A stretch of 64,000 bases of DNA from assembly GCF_000003815.2 (NCBI RefSeq), contig NC_049984.1, forward strand, positions 17,358,312 to 17,422,311, in the 5' to 3' direction. Made by a program: the position numbers and the translations under genes. The stretch is from Branchiostoma floridae (lineage: Eukaryota; Chordata; Leptocardii; Amphioxiformes; Branchiostomatidae). Shown piece after piece: positions 1-11,600 of this stretch (positions are counted from its first letter, which is position 1; each line of letters opens with the position of its first letter). A model generated the notes under the pieces. That model was not told the origin of the DNA. It was given only the letters and a program-made list of their open reading frames with translations, and did no database searches.

Positions 1-923
1 GCAAAAAAGCGACCCCTTACGATCGGACTTCCGAAATTTCAAACAAAATGTGCGTTACTTTCAACACTTGAGTATCATAGTAAAACCCGTGGACAAAAGG
101 TAAAAAGTGTTTTAAGCACCCAAAATTACTTTGTAACTTTTCTACATACGAATTAAGGCTCACCTGGGGGATAACCGCTAACCGCTAAGTGAACCCTTCG
201 GTAACCGCAAAAAAGCGACCCCTTACGATCGGACTTCCGAAATTTCAAACAAAATGTGCGTTACTTTCAACACTTGAGTATCATAGTAAAACCCGTGGGC
301 AAAAGGTAAAAAGTGTTTTGAGCACCCAAAATTACTTTGTAACTTTTCTACATACGAATGAAGGCTCACCTGTGGGATAACCGCTAACCGCTAAGCGAAC
401 CCTTCGGTAACCGCAAAAAAGCGACCCCTTACGATCGGACTTCCGAAATTTCAAACATAATGTGCGTTACTTTCAACACTTGAATATCATAGTAAAACCC
501 GTGGGCAAAAGGCAAAAAGTCATTTGAGTACCCAAAATTACTTTGTAACTTTTCTACATACGAATGAAGGCTCACCTGGGGGATAACCGCTAACCGCTAA
601 GCGAACCCTTCGGTAACCGCAAAAAAGCGACCCCTTACGATCGGACTTCCGAAATTTCAAACATAATGTGCGTTACTTTCAACACTTGAATATCAAAGTA
701 AAACCCGTGGGCAAAAGGTAAAAAGTCATTTGAGTACCCAAAATTACTTTGTAACTTTTCTACATACGAATGAAGGCTCACCTGGGGGATAACCGCTAAC
801 CGCTAAGCGAACCCTTCGGTAACCGCAAAAAAGTGACCCCTTACGATCGGACTTCCGAAATTTCAAACAAAATGTGCGTTACTTTCAACACTTGAATATC
901 AAAGTAAAACCCGTGGGCAAAAA
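1..923 (+). repeat. 206-bp satellite, about 4.5 head-to-tail copies
   Basis: The block starting GCAAAAAAGCGACCCC recurs at positions 1, 207, 413, 619 and 825, an exact 206-bp period, with copies differing by only a few substitutions. Each unit ends with a short internal duplication (AACCGCTAACCGCTAAG) followed by ACCCTTCGGTAACCGC. The array reaches the left window edge, so its true length is unknown. Short ORFs inside it are a by-product of the repeat and I do not regard them as genes. Confidence 0.97.
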
Positions 924-1250
924 AATTGCTTTCCGCCTTCTCGTTACGTGTTGCACTATGGAATTCAAGTCATGAAAGTAACGCACACTTTGTTGAAGAT
1001 TCTGAAAGTTCCATCGTATGGGGTCACTTTGCGGTTACCGAAGGGTTCGCTTGGCGCTTTTTTCGGAGGGGAAACTTCATTCGCTTTCGAGCCTTGTAGA
1101 AAAGTAAGGAAGTAATTTTAGCACTCAAATTGCTTTCCGCCTTCTCGCCACGTGTTGCACTATGGAATTCAAGTCATGAAAGTAACGCACACTTTGTTGA
1201 AGATTCTGAAAGTTCCATCGTATGGGGTCACTTTGCGGTTACCGAAGCAG
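924..1250 (-). repeat. Inverted, diverged arm of the same satellite
   Basis: Two partial copies (from about 925 and 1129, a 204-bp period) read as the reverse complement of the 206-bp unit: GGTTACCGAAGGGTTCGC is the reverse of the CCTTCGGTAACC segment, and GAAAGTAACGCACACTTTG is the reverse of the GTGCGTTACTTTC segment. The array therefore switches orientation near 923, and the inverted arm belongs to a divergent subfamily. It ends at about 1250 in unique sequence. Confidence 0.85.
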
Positions 1251-4200
1251 CTACAACGCACATAGATAGTACGATCTTGGAGATCAGGTGACGAAACCGC
1301 GTTACCGCTATCGCGCACTAATACCAGGAAGTATTGACAGCACCGCGAAATCTGCGCCACCGAGAAATTGAGAGTCAGAACTAAGGTGGTGACCTATGAT
1401 TGGCGTCTTATTTTCAAGGATTACTTTTTCATCTGGTCATATCAAGTTTCGAACCGGAACCTTCAATGCGGATAACCATATTTGGAGCCTAAAACTTCGA
1501 AGGCCCACGCGTACAGTGTTTTCTACTATTTGTGGGTTCTGCAATTATAGAGTTTAAATGCCCGCCCGAAAGGGAGGTGATACATAGCTTGTAGATATAG
1601 AATCAAATATGATACATTTTCTTATTAATTGCATAGTAATAGTTGTTTGCCCTTACCAATGAAACCTATCAAACCTACCAAACTACGGCCGTCTAGATTG
1701 CTTTCTACCAGGTTGATCTCGCTTCAAGACCACCATGAGGATTGTTCCGAAGTTTTAAGACACGTACAAGACTGTGGTAGATATGTCAGCACAGACACAT
1801 ACACTCGCATACAGATAAGACACTGACGACTTTAAATTAGATTGCAGTATCGTTCCTCTTAAACATCCTGAATCGCAATGTCAAGACTCGTAGAGATGTC
1901 CGTATTTATAAAACTGATTGGCATGACTTAGATCCCTCCATTTGAAAGATTGTGAGGTCGGACTAAATATTTGGTTTGACCATCTGAAGATCTGACTGGA
2001 ATATTGGACTGAACTTGAAAATGTTTGTCAAGTCTACATGCAGCATGTACATGTAATATGTTTTATGTCATACCTGGGCCGCGATAACGTTCGATGCAGG
2101 TGTTCCGGGTGTACCACACAGGCTTCGAAGTTGTATCACACAGGCTTCCATCGAATAATTCGAACATACACTGCTCACGATACTAGTAAAGTACCATAAT
2201 TATCTAATTCAATGTTAAATGTAGATTTCTAAATACATATAATAGATAGCTAACGTATGTGTTATTATCAGCGTTAAGGTACTCAGGAGTGGTCGCTGAT
2301 GAGTTTTGGGGGGTGTTTTTGGTGTTTCAAACATACCATCTTAATTAATGTATGGGCATTTATGGACGTTTTCTGTTGTACGTCACCGATTAAAGATAAC
2401 CCATGCAAATTAGTATGACTTCATGATGACGCGATTAAGAATTATATGGCAGCGCTCATTTTAAGACAAAAAGGCTAAAAGATGTTTCCCTTGGCTTGCA
2501 ATACGATGATCATTAACGAAACTTCACAAAAATGTTTATAATAGTGACTTAAACTGAATAGTGTATTTTTATTATATTTTGAAATGCTGATTTTGTTTCT
2601 GAATTTACGTAGATAATTTCATGTTTAAACAAATTACAACGAGGAAGACACCCACCTCAGACATTTTTGTAGCACCTGGCGGCCAGCCGTGCCCTCAGCC
2701 CACACGATTCTTGTTCAAGTGACGAAAATAGTCCTGGTCACGGTACCACGTGCTTGAATTCAATAAAGGAAACCCAGATATATCTTATAAGTCCACAACA
2801 AGTGTCCCCTTCCTCGACTGCAAGCTGAATCCAATTTTGAAGCTAGAATGAGCAAACTAATGCGATTCTCAAAACAACGCAACGTCGGTGTGTTCTGATC
2901 GTCGACCATCTTGGAAATTTCCAAGTCTCGTACCCAGGACACTGCGTGATAATCTAACCTGGACAAGAGAGGAGAGAATAGCTCAAACCAGGGTTCCAAT
3001 TCCTTCAACTTATATATTGCCCGCTTCATTAGCAAGCAGAAAATGACTTTAACATGTTTCAGAAATGGTTGTGGAACGATTATAGCAGGGCAGGTAGACT
3101 TTCACGGTAAGATATTTGGTCCATCCATGAAAGTCCCCCCAACAACTTCTTCCAAATGGAGTGATCTAAATTTTTATGATATAACGTTACATTCTACCTA
3201 TGTCGGTCAATTTATAACGTTATATTATACTTCCTTTCAAAAACGAGACAATGCCAGTATTACTTTACTGAAGCAACATACTGTTATCAACATAATGTTC
3301 CAGATAATGTTGTTTATATTATCATCATTCTTGAATTAGACTGTCTAGTTCCTAATAGCAACTCGTGTAGTTGAATTGTATAAGTTGCTGGGACTTCTTG
3401 AATCTTGAAGAGAGCATCTCGTTATACAAATTACATTTCACAAGAGGAACTAGAAGGCTTTTACAGTAGCGTGTCTGCCTCCCCCTGCGGTTTCCAATGC
3501 TGACGCCGGCCAGAGGGAGGGTGAAGCTTTTGTAGTTTTGCGCCCGTTTATTGAGACACGAAGTCCATGCGGTTCAACCGTTGGACTTCACCCCTGAAAA
3601 GTCCATGCCATGCTGGAATACACCTAAGCTAAAAGGGGCATGAATCTCGCTGGTACTAATCTACACACGCCTGTGGTGTTCACCCCTGACAAGTCCACGC
3701 CAGTGGAATACATCTAAACTGAGAAGACCCCCATGGCTCCCCCTGGTACTAGGGCTGACGATTTGGGTGTGACTTAAAATCCTTGAAAATCCTCATTTTC
3801 CTTGAAAATATTTGCCCAATCTGGAGACTTTTTGAGTTAGAAGGGACATGTAGGGTCTAAGCTGTCCTGTTTTGGTCAAAATTTGTTCAGAGTAGCAGTT
3901 TAGTTGGTGTATTAAAGGACAGGTTTTAGTTGTAAGATGCTACCGGTTGTATCAGGAGGGAACTGGGGTGAATGGTGAGGTTTCTTTTATAGAGCGAGCT
4001 TTTCTCGGAGAATAAGCAGAACAACCCGCTGTTTTCTTTCAATGGTTATAGACTGACTTTCTGGTGAAGAAGAATTTTTAACATTGAAATATGGGTTAGT
4101 ACTTTTTCTGTCTGCCCTACTAATCCATCCACAGACACCAAGTGTACGCCCTAGAGAATGTAATGAGACAAATGTTACACTTTGATGTCATTGGTGTCAG

Positions 4201-5613
4201 AAACACTTTAATGGCAATTTCAAATTTGAACAGTTCACCTAATTAAGATTTGACGTTCAAGCATCCATTACTTATTGCATTTCTGGCAATTATGTAGTTC
4301 AGGGAAAGCTGTAAAATCACCAAATATGATTGTAAGTTGCATGAATATAAAACTGCAATTTCATAATTCTTCAAGATTTTAATCTCAAGACATACCAAAG
4401 ACATTTGTTATATTAATCCAGGTATTCTACAGCATATAAGGTTACACAAAATCTTAATTCTTGATAATAGAAAAACAAAATTTGAACAATAATCTTTGTC
4501 ATATCAGCTTAATCCTGATCGTTTTCATAATACATATCATTGTATCATAATCAATATACACAATTGTATCCACCCTTACATCCACTATTGAATAATCGCT
4601 GTTTAGCCCAAGAGCCAATCGCAAATATCTATTGGTTCATATGGACTACATTATTTCAAATATAAATAAAATACCATTTCTACCATCTTACACAAACCAC
4701 AGTTATTCATCTCACAATAATAAGAGTTAAATTTGAATTTCTATTCCAAACTACAATGTAGCTTAATATAATATGATATAATATAATATTTGATCATTGT
4801 TGCTTCCTTGTAGCTTCAATTTGCTGTAAATTATCCTTGTTATAAGTATAGCAAAAAAGAGGACGAAAATTTTCTGTGATGTAGGGGCAAATATGGACTC
4901 AATTAAACAATAAGATTCACAATGCTATACTAAGTTATATCTTATACCAAATTCCTATGGCCATTCAAAAAGAGCTTAACTTAACCTGCTGCCTGACCCC
5001 ATAATTAATATAAATTTGATGCCAAACAGCTACCTTGGCATACTGAGGGTTATATACAGTCAAGCCAGTATTCAGAATAGTGACAAACAGAAGTGCATGG
5101 CACTGACTAATAGTTAATATGAGACTGACAAATCTGTATTACATCATTTTGTAAAAGAGCTTCACATTAAGGTGGTCTTATTCCTAAATTGAAATTTGGG
5201 CTGCTGAGCGTTAAAGTCTTAAAAATACTGCAAAATAAGTACCTTCACTCGTTTCCAGGAATGAATGTGTAGTGATAGGAATTGTGGTTAATATGTCAAA
5301 GGTAAAGGCCCATGACTTGTAAACAGTTCTCCTCTCGACCATTGACATTGTCATAACAATGTCTAGATGTGTTTTGTTTATGATTCTGGGCCCTTTATCT
5401 TTGACAAGTTATCTACAAATCCTGTCACCACACATGTACTCAGAATCATGAACGTGCTCAAAAGAAGATGTCATCAGATGTTTTCCCAGTGCATTGGTAA
5501 GGCTTGTCACATGATATTGCACCTGTGTACATGGCTTCTGATTGACAAGCCTGTATGAGATGTATGGTTGACTACTCCTCAGCCATGGAATGATAATGAT
5601 GATGATGATGACA
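1251..5613. other. Gene-free region downstream of MROH1
   Basis: I find no coding exon here. The longest ORF (minus, 2760-3035, 91 codons) shows no recognisable motif and no splice context. The right part (roughly 4800-5613) probably holds the MROH1 3' UTR, but I could not fix a convincing poly(A) signal. Two imperfect direct copies of a segment beginning TTCACCCCTGA lie at about 3588-3635 and 3682-3728. 4740-4790 is very AT-rich. Confidence 0.6.
2063..2165 (+). repeat. Dispersed repeat, copy 1 (partner at 48083-48215)
   Basis: The segment beginning GTTTTATGTCATACCTGGGC and continuing through ACGTTCGATgCAGGTGTTCC matches 48083-48215 over about 100 bp, with substitutions and an indel. The two copies lie 46 kb apart on the same strand. 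I see no open frame or terminal repeat, so the class is unknown. Confidence 0.75.
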
Positions 5614-8600
5614 TCAGTACTCGTGCAGCAGACTCATGGCCTCGGCTGCCCGTATCCTGACATGGGGGGAGGGGTCCTTCAAGAGCTGCATCAGGGCTGC
5701 AACAGTAAGCAACACATCTTTAAGTATGCTACTTACTCACAAATGTAAAGGATATGTTGGGGCTCTCAGCTTTTGCTTATCACTTGACTGCTTAGGAAAT
5801 TAAATGTGTAGGTCTCATCATCATCATCCAGGCATGCTGGTTGCACGGATGGACATGACTCTCTCCTTCCATCCTTCCATATCCTCTATAGCCTTGGGCA
5901 TATCCTCTATGTCTGAAGACTCTAAATGTGTCAGTCTGAAGACTCTACAGTTGTACATGTGTACAATGTTGGTCTGAAGACTAAATGACTTGATTGTGTA
6001 GGTATGAAAACTTTAAATGACTGAATGTGTAGGTTTGAAGACCTTACATGTGAAGGTCTTAAGACTAAACATTAATTTTGTAGGTCTGAAGACCCTAAAT
6101 GATTTTGAATTATCTTTTTATACAGCACAAACCTACTTCAAAAGATGATAACAAAAGTAATACATATTTGAAAATTATCATGATGGTTTGACATACAAAT
6201 GTATATACAAAAGATTGAGAAAAATTTTAATCCTCTTATCAAAATTATATTTTCTTGGTACCACAGATAAGACAAGTTTGAAACTTACCTCCACAAACAT
6301 GTTCCTTACTGATGGCCATGTGCTTATCCTGGGGAAGGTTTCCTAGCAAGAACCCTGCAGAACAAAAAAAGCCATAGTTCAAATTTACTTTACTTAATTT
6401 GCAGTTTAATTTGAGTTGAGGACAAATACAATGAGAGATACCCAAAGACAAACCTGTCTTTTCAAATCTGTTACAAAAAAAGTGAAAATCTCTGTTTAGC
6501 TTACTGAACAGCCACTGGTCATGACAGGTAGGACAGTTTTTATGTACAGTTTATACAGCTTATAATAAGTGCACTGGGAAAATCCTGCTAGTTTTTCTGA
6601 AAAGCACACTGAACAGCATGGTTACATCATATCATTTGAACCTTTTTCAGTGGGGTGGGCACAAACAGCTGGGAAATAAACTAGTACCCAATCTCTTAGC
6701 TCTGTAGTAATGTCACAACTACACACAAAACTACCGTGGTAAAAGAAACAACTTTATGTGCACTCCTTACCTATAAACATTGCAGCATTCCCCTTGACCG
6801 TCTCCCATGTACTCTTGAAGAAGGACACACAGCCCATAACATAGAAGTTGATCTTGTCAGAGAAGTCTGTGATCTGTATTCAACATAAATCAGACCTAAT
6901 GCATTTCCCAGTGCTTATTTCACAGGTATGAATACCTAGACTTTTAAGAAAGGCTGATAGACATGGGGAGAACGTATCAAAATATGCAAAACATTGGAAA
7001 GCTATGAATTGCTTAACAAAAGTGTGCATAGTTTTCTCTGTTGGAAGACTCCTTGTCAGCTAGCTATAGTGGGAAATACAGATAAATGTGTGTGGTTAGA
7101 CCAGTATTAAACCATCATGTCTATACTCCTAGTATTCATCCTATTCTAGCTACAGTTTGCTCCTTAGATTCCTTCCCTGCTAAATAGTCTTGCATCCATC
7201 CCCACTTTAATGTTTGGCATTTATGTTACAGTTTTGGGATATAAATAATACGTCGATGAAGGTTAGACATCCAGGTAAAAGATATGCCAAAAAGCAGTAT
7301 ACTGGTATATACTGTTAAAGAAATGTTATAATCCCAAGTGGGGAAAAATTATATCAGGCATTTTACTCAAGCAACTGGATATGATATTGAAAACGTCTTC
7401 AAACAACATCCATTGTTTTTTGGCAGTGTCAAACGGATGTTAGTTGAAACATCTGTTTCCAAAATCATGTCCAGTTGCTTGAGTAAATACTTTTTGGCGT
7501 ACAAAGTAATATTTCTCGGGTGCCAGTCTATTCCACGAGGGACTGATCATAGGAGCGTGTAAGAGCTAGAATAAGATGAAAACCAGTCTACAAATGTCTA
7601 CATTTGAAAAGGAAAATCTAAGGACAGAAAGGAGGGCCAGATGTGCTGCAATTTGCTTTATACTCACATAAGGATCATCATCATCTCGGCGTGAATTTTT
7701 CTGTAGCTAGAACACAGAATCAGCAGCACAAAGTTTGTGATTTGAAGGTGGATCAGACTAGTTTGCACAGAAATCAAGGTAGCAAAATCTCTCTGATTAG
7801 TAGTAGAGATTCATCAAGTGAAAAAAAAAAGATTTAGAGGTTGAAGAACAGAAAATGCAATGTTTGAACATATGCATTCCAACAACATGATCATACATGT
7901 AGTTTTGAGTGTAAATTTCTACTTTTGAATTAATACTTCCTTTTAAGTACTTTAACATTTATCATCCCAATTGCAGACTACACTATTGATTTGGTAATCA
8001 GTATGTGATTTCCCTGGAAAGCTTGAACAGTAATAAGACTTACAATTATACACAAGAAGAGTTAACTAAATAGAACAAAATCACTTATAAAGCTCTGAAC
8101 ATAGATCGGAGGCCAGGTAGGAGATAAGATACAGTAACTATATGAAAAGTAAATTTTAATCATAGTAATTTTATGAAAAAAGCTCTTTGTTTGGATACTA
8201 GTAAATATGTTTACCCTTGTTAAAGAAACATTACCCGGTAGTTTTGCAATGGCTCCAACCCTGAAAATGTTGGGTAATGTGTACTCAGGCTTTAGAATCC
8301 CATTGTTATGACTGGCTGAGCAATTGTAGCTGACTATTTTTTTTAACAAATGGCCTAACTACAACAAACAATGTCTGAGTACCAGAGCCTTGGCCAGGTT
8401 GTTCATGAACTCCCCGTAGTGCAGGTTGGCCTCTTCCAGCAGGTGCTTCTGGAACATGTCGTTTATCACGTCTGAACCAATCAGAGGGCCGAGCTGACGC
8501 AGAGCCGACTTACAACCCTGAGGAAGAAAACCAAATCCAACACTGTAACTGGGAATCAAATACTAGTAACTCATTCCTAAGTAAAATGCCTAAGAACCCT

Positions 8601-11600
8601 TGTGAAATTATTGACAAAATATAACACAATTATGGCCATGTTCCACAACATGCTTCAACCTCAAGCACATGCCATTCTTCCTGATTTCTGGAAATGCACC
8701 ATGTGATACGTATATACAGTATAAACAATGCACTTCCTGCCAGCCTGCCCAAGAAATCTGGATGCAGGCAAGCTCAACCTTTGCATCCTGCCAGTCTCTA
8801 GTTACAACTCAGCCTGGGAACAAACTTGAACGGAATAAAAATAATATGAAATAACCTCTACATAAAAAATCTCTGTTTTCATTGAGGTAAAAAGTAAAGC
8901 TGCAAAGTGGCATTTTACATTGAATACCACGATACGATGATATGGAGATGTGTACCAAACAGGGCTGTCCCCAGTCTGGGATGTAAATTTGCTTGTTGGG
9001 ACTGAAATAATTTTACATCATCTGTCCCCAAACTTTATGACATGAAAGTGTTGAAAATGTATCTTCCCTGGCTTAAATATACACAATTTTCAAGGAAAAT
9101 TAACATGGGCTCCCAAACAATGAGTGGGACGGAAAAAATTTCAAAGCTGAAAAAAGCCCTGGTACCAAATATTCTGATTACTACAATATTGCAAAACACA
9201 AAATAAAAAGGCCTCCCCAACCTTCTTGACTTCATCATCCTCATCGTTGAGATGCAGAAGGAGTGAGATGAAGTTGGTGTGAATCTGCTCCAGGAACGGG
9301 GCCTTGGAGGGGCCGTCTCCAAACCGGGACAGGTTACCAAACAGCTTAAAGGCCTCGGCTCGCACAGAGGACTTCTCCTGGAGAGGGAAAATGTAACAAA
9401 GGATAAGGAATCTTTAAGCTGGTGTGTTACGCCGAAGGGAGGTTATACCGGCTATATTGATACAGATACAGATACAGATACAGAAGGAAGATCACTACTT
9501 TCCATTACTTCGAATAGCTCCGTCAAGTTGGTAAACCAACACAACTGGGTTGTGATATGCCACATAGCAATTACTCACAAGCAACTGGATATGATTTTGG
9601 AAACCGTCAGCAATTTCAGATAGCTTTCCTTTATCTTTTGCCAGTGACCTTGAGTAGCGTTACTTGCTATTTGGCAAAAACAGGATTCTATCTGCCAATG
9701 TTTTCAAATTGATAGTTATAGTTCTAGAGTTCAGTGAAGGGAAGTCACACTGACTCAAAGGTAAAACCATGTTGGCTATTTAGCTATAAGCCTAATTTAT
9801 ACTCAATTTAACAGCTTACAAGATTACAGAAAAGAGTATATTGAGCTCTGGAGATTTATCACTGCAAGCAAAACCTGGAGACACATTTTGTGTTCCCACC
9901 TTCTCAAAACAGGGCCGTATCCTGAGGGTTATGTTGATGAGAATGGCGCGAACATTTCCCTCGTCGATCTCAGCGAGGATTTTGGAGAGGCCGGCCATGG
10001 CCTCCAGCGTGATGTCATCCTCAGGGTCCTCCTTGTCGTCCATTCCCGCCATCATGGCCGACAGAACTGTTGTGGAGTACTTATGGACCTGAAAAGAAAA
10101 CGACTACGTTATACACTGTGTTGTCACATTGTGGCTCAGGCTGTTGAGTCTAGAGGTTCTGGGTTCAAATCTGTAGCAGGCCATGATGTTGTGCCCTTGG
10201 AAAAGCACTTACCATGAACTTCTGATCAATTCCTCACTCGTGGTCGTGGAAATGAGTACCTACCTTTGGTTTGGAAGAGAATTATATACAGCAATACATT
10301 GTACTTGTTAGCCAGGTCCTACCAAAGACTTTAAGAATGGTACATTCTGCTTTAATTTTTCTGCATATCTCCTCATGATCAGCACTGTTGAGTAAGAATA
10401 TGGAAGCCAAACACAATCCACTACACCAGAGGGCTAGCCCCTTCTCTGCACTGTGTGTATGTGTGATCTAATTATAAGGGCACCTCCCTATACACCAAAG
10501 GCTGTATGTGGGAAGGATTTTTAACTACAGAGAACAGAAAAGAACAATGAGGAAGATACCTGTCCATCTCCCACACTTGCGATGTTGCCGAGGCCCCGGA
10601 TGCACAACATGCGCACGATGTGGCTCTCGTCCACCAGCCTTCCCAGCATGCTGTTCACCAGCAACTCCACCAGCATCAGGTCGTTCACACACTTCTGGTT
10701 GATCAGCTGAAAATAAAGATGACCAAAAGAAGATTTTGAGCTTATTTGTTCTGATTGTCAAAAGTTGATCTTTAGCTCTAAGTGTTAGGATTTTACACAT
10801 GCAAACTTGCTCCAGAAAACTCACCTATCCCAGGCTTATCTTCAAAGAGACTGGTATTGACTAGAAAACCTGCTTGCCCAGCCATGGTAGACAAAACCAT
10901 GCTCCCGTTACCCAAGTAATACTGGCAGGTTCATTATTTTACTTTTCTGGGTCTTTTCATTTTCTATGGTGTGAAATGGTATAATAAGTACTTTATCTAA
11001 TCATTCTTGAATATCTAAAGGATTACACAGATAGCCAGGTAGCCTGAACATAATCAGTCTCAGTAAAACTTTGACTCAGACGAAATACATCTATTAGGTG
11101 TACATCAGTCAACATTGGTCTCTTTGGACTCAATACAGTAACTTTCTTGAATTCTTTTTGCTTGTTATCCAACATCGATAACACTGCCACATCTTAGCAT
11201 AGAATCTTTAACTGTGACAATAGATTGTCACCAATGCAAAGAAAACATTCAAGTGTTGGTCTTACCTCTGCAAAGAAGGCAACAACCACGACCCTCTGTG
11301 GCTCAAGCAGACTGGACAGGAAGGAGTTCAGACAGGCCACCACTTGGGCCACATGCTGGACATTGGTGGTGGCCAGTCCCCTGTAAGAAAATGGTAAACG
11401 GTGCATGTTAGTCTTATTACAACCTGTATTAGTGATCAGAACCCAATTGACATCATGGTCAGTTTATTATTATAATTACCATCACACATCTTTAACAGTA
11501 GAATTTGTCATCTTTCTTATTTTTCATCAGCACTTTTCTGTTTGACATGACAGTATATTCTACTAAACTAGACAATGTGCATGAAATATAATCTCATCTA

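Noticed and set aside
2760-3035. 91-codon minus-strand ORF
   Set aside because: No family motif, no splice context and no homologue I recognise; length is within chance for this sequence.
9449-9484. GATACA microsatellite and other short trinucleotide runs (5590, 30590)
   Set aside because: Simple sequence only; no functional context beyond lying in introns or flanks.
9888-10217. 109-codon plus-strand ORF and similar plus ORFs over MROH1 exons
   Set aside because: Antisense shadows of MROH1 coding exons, which carry the conserved protein on the minus strand.
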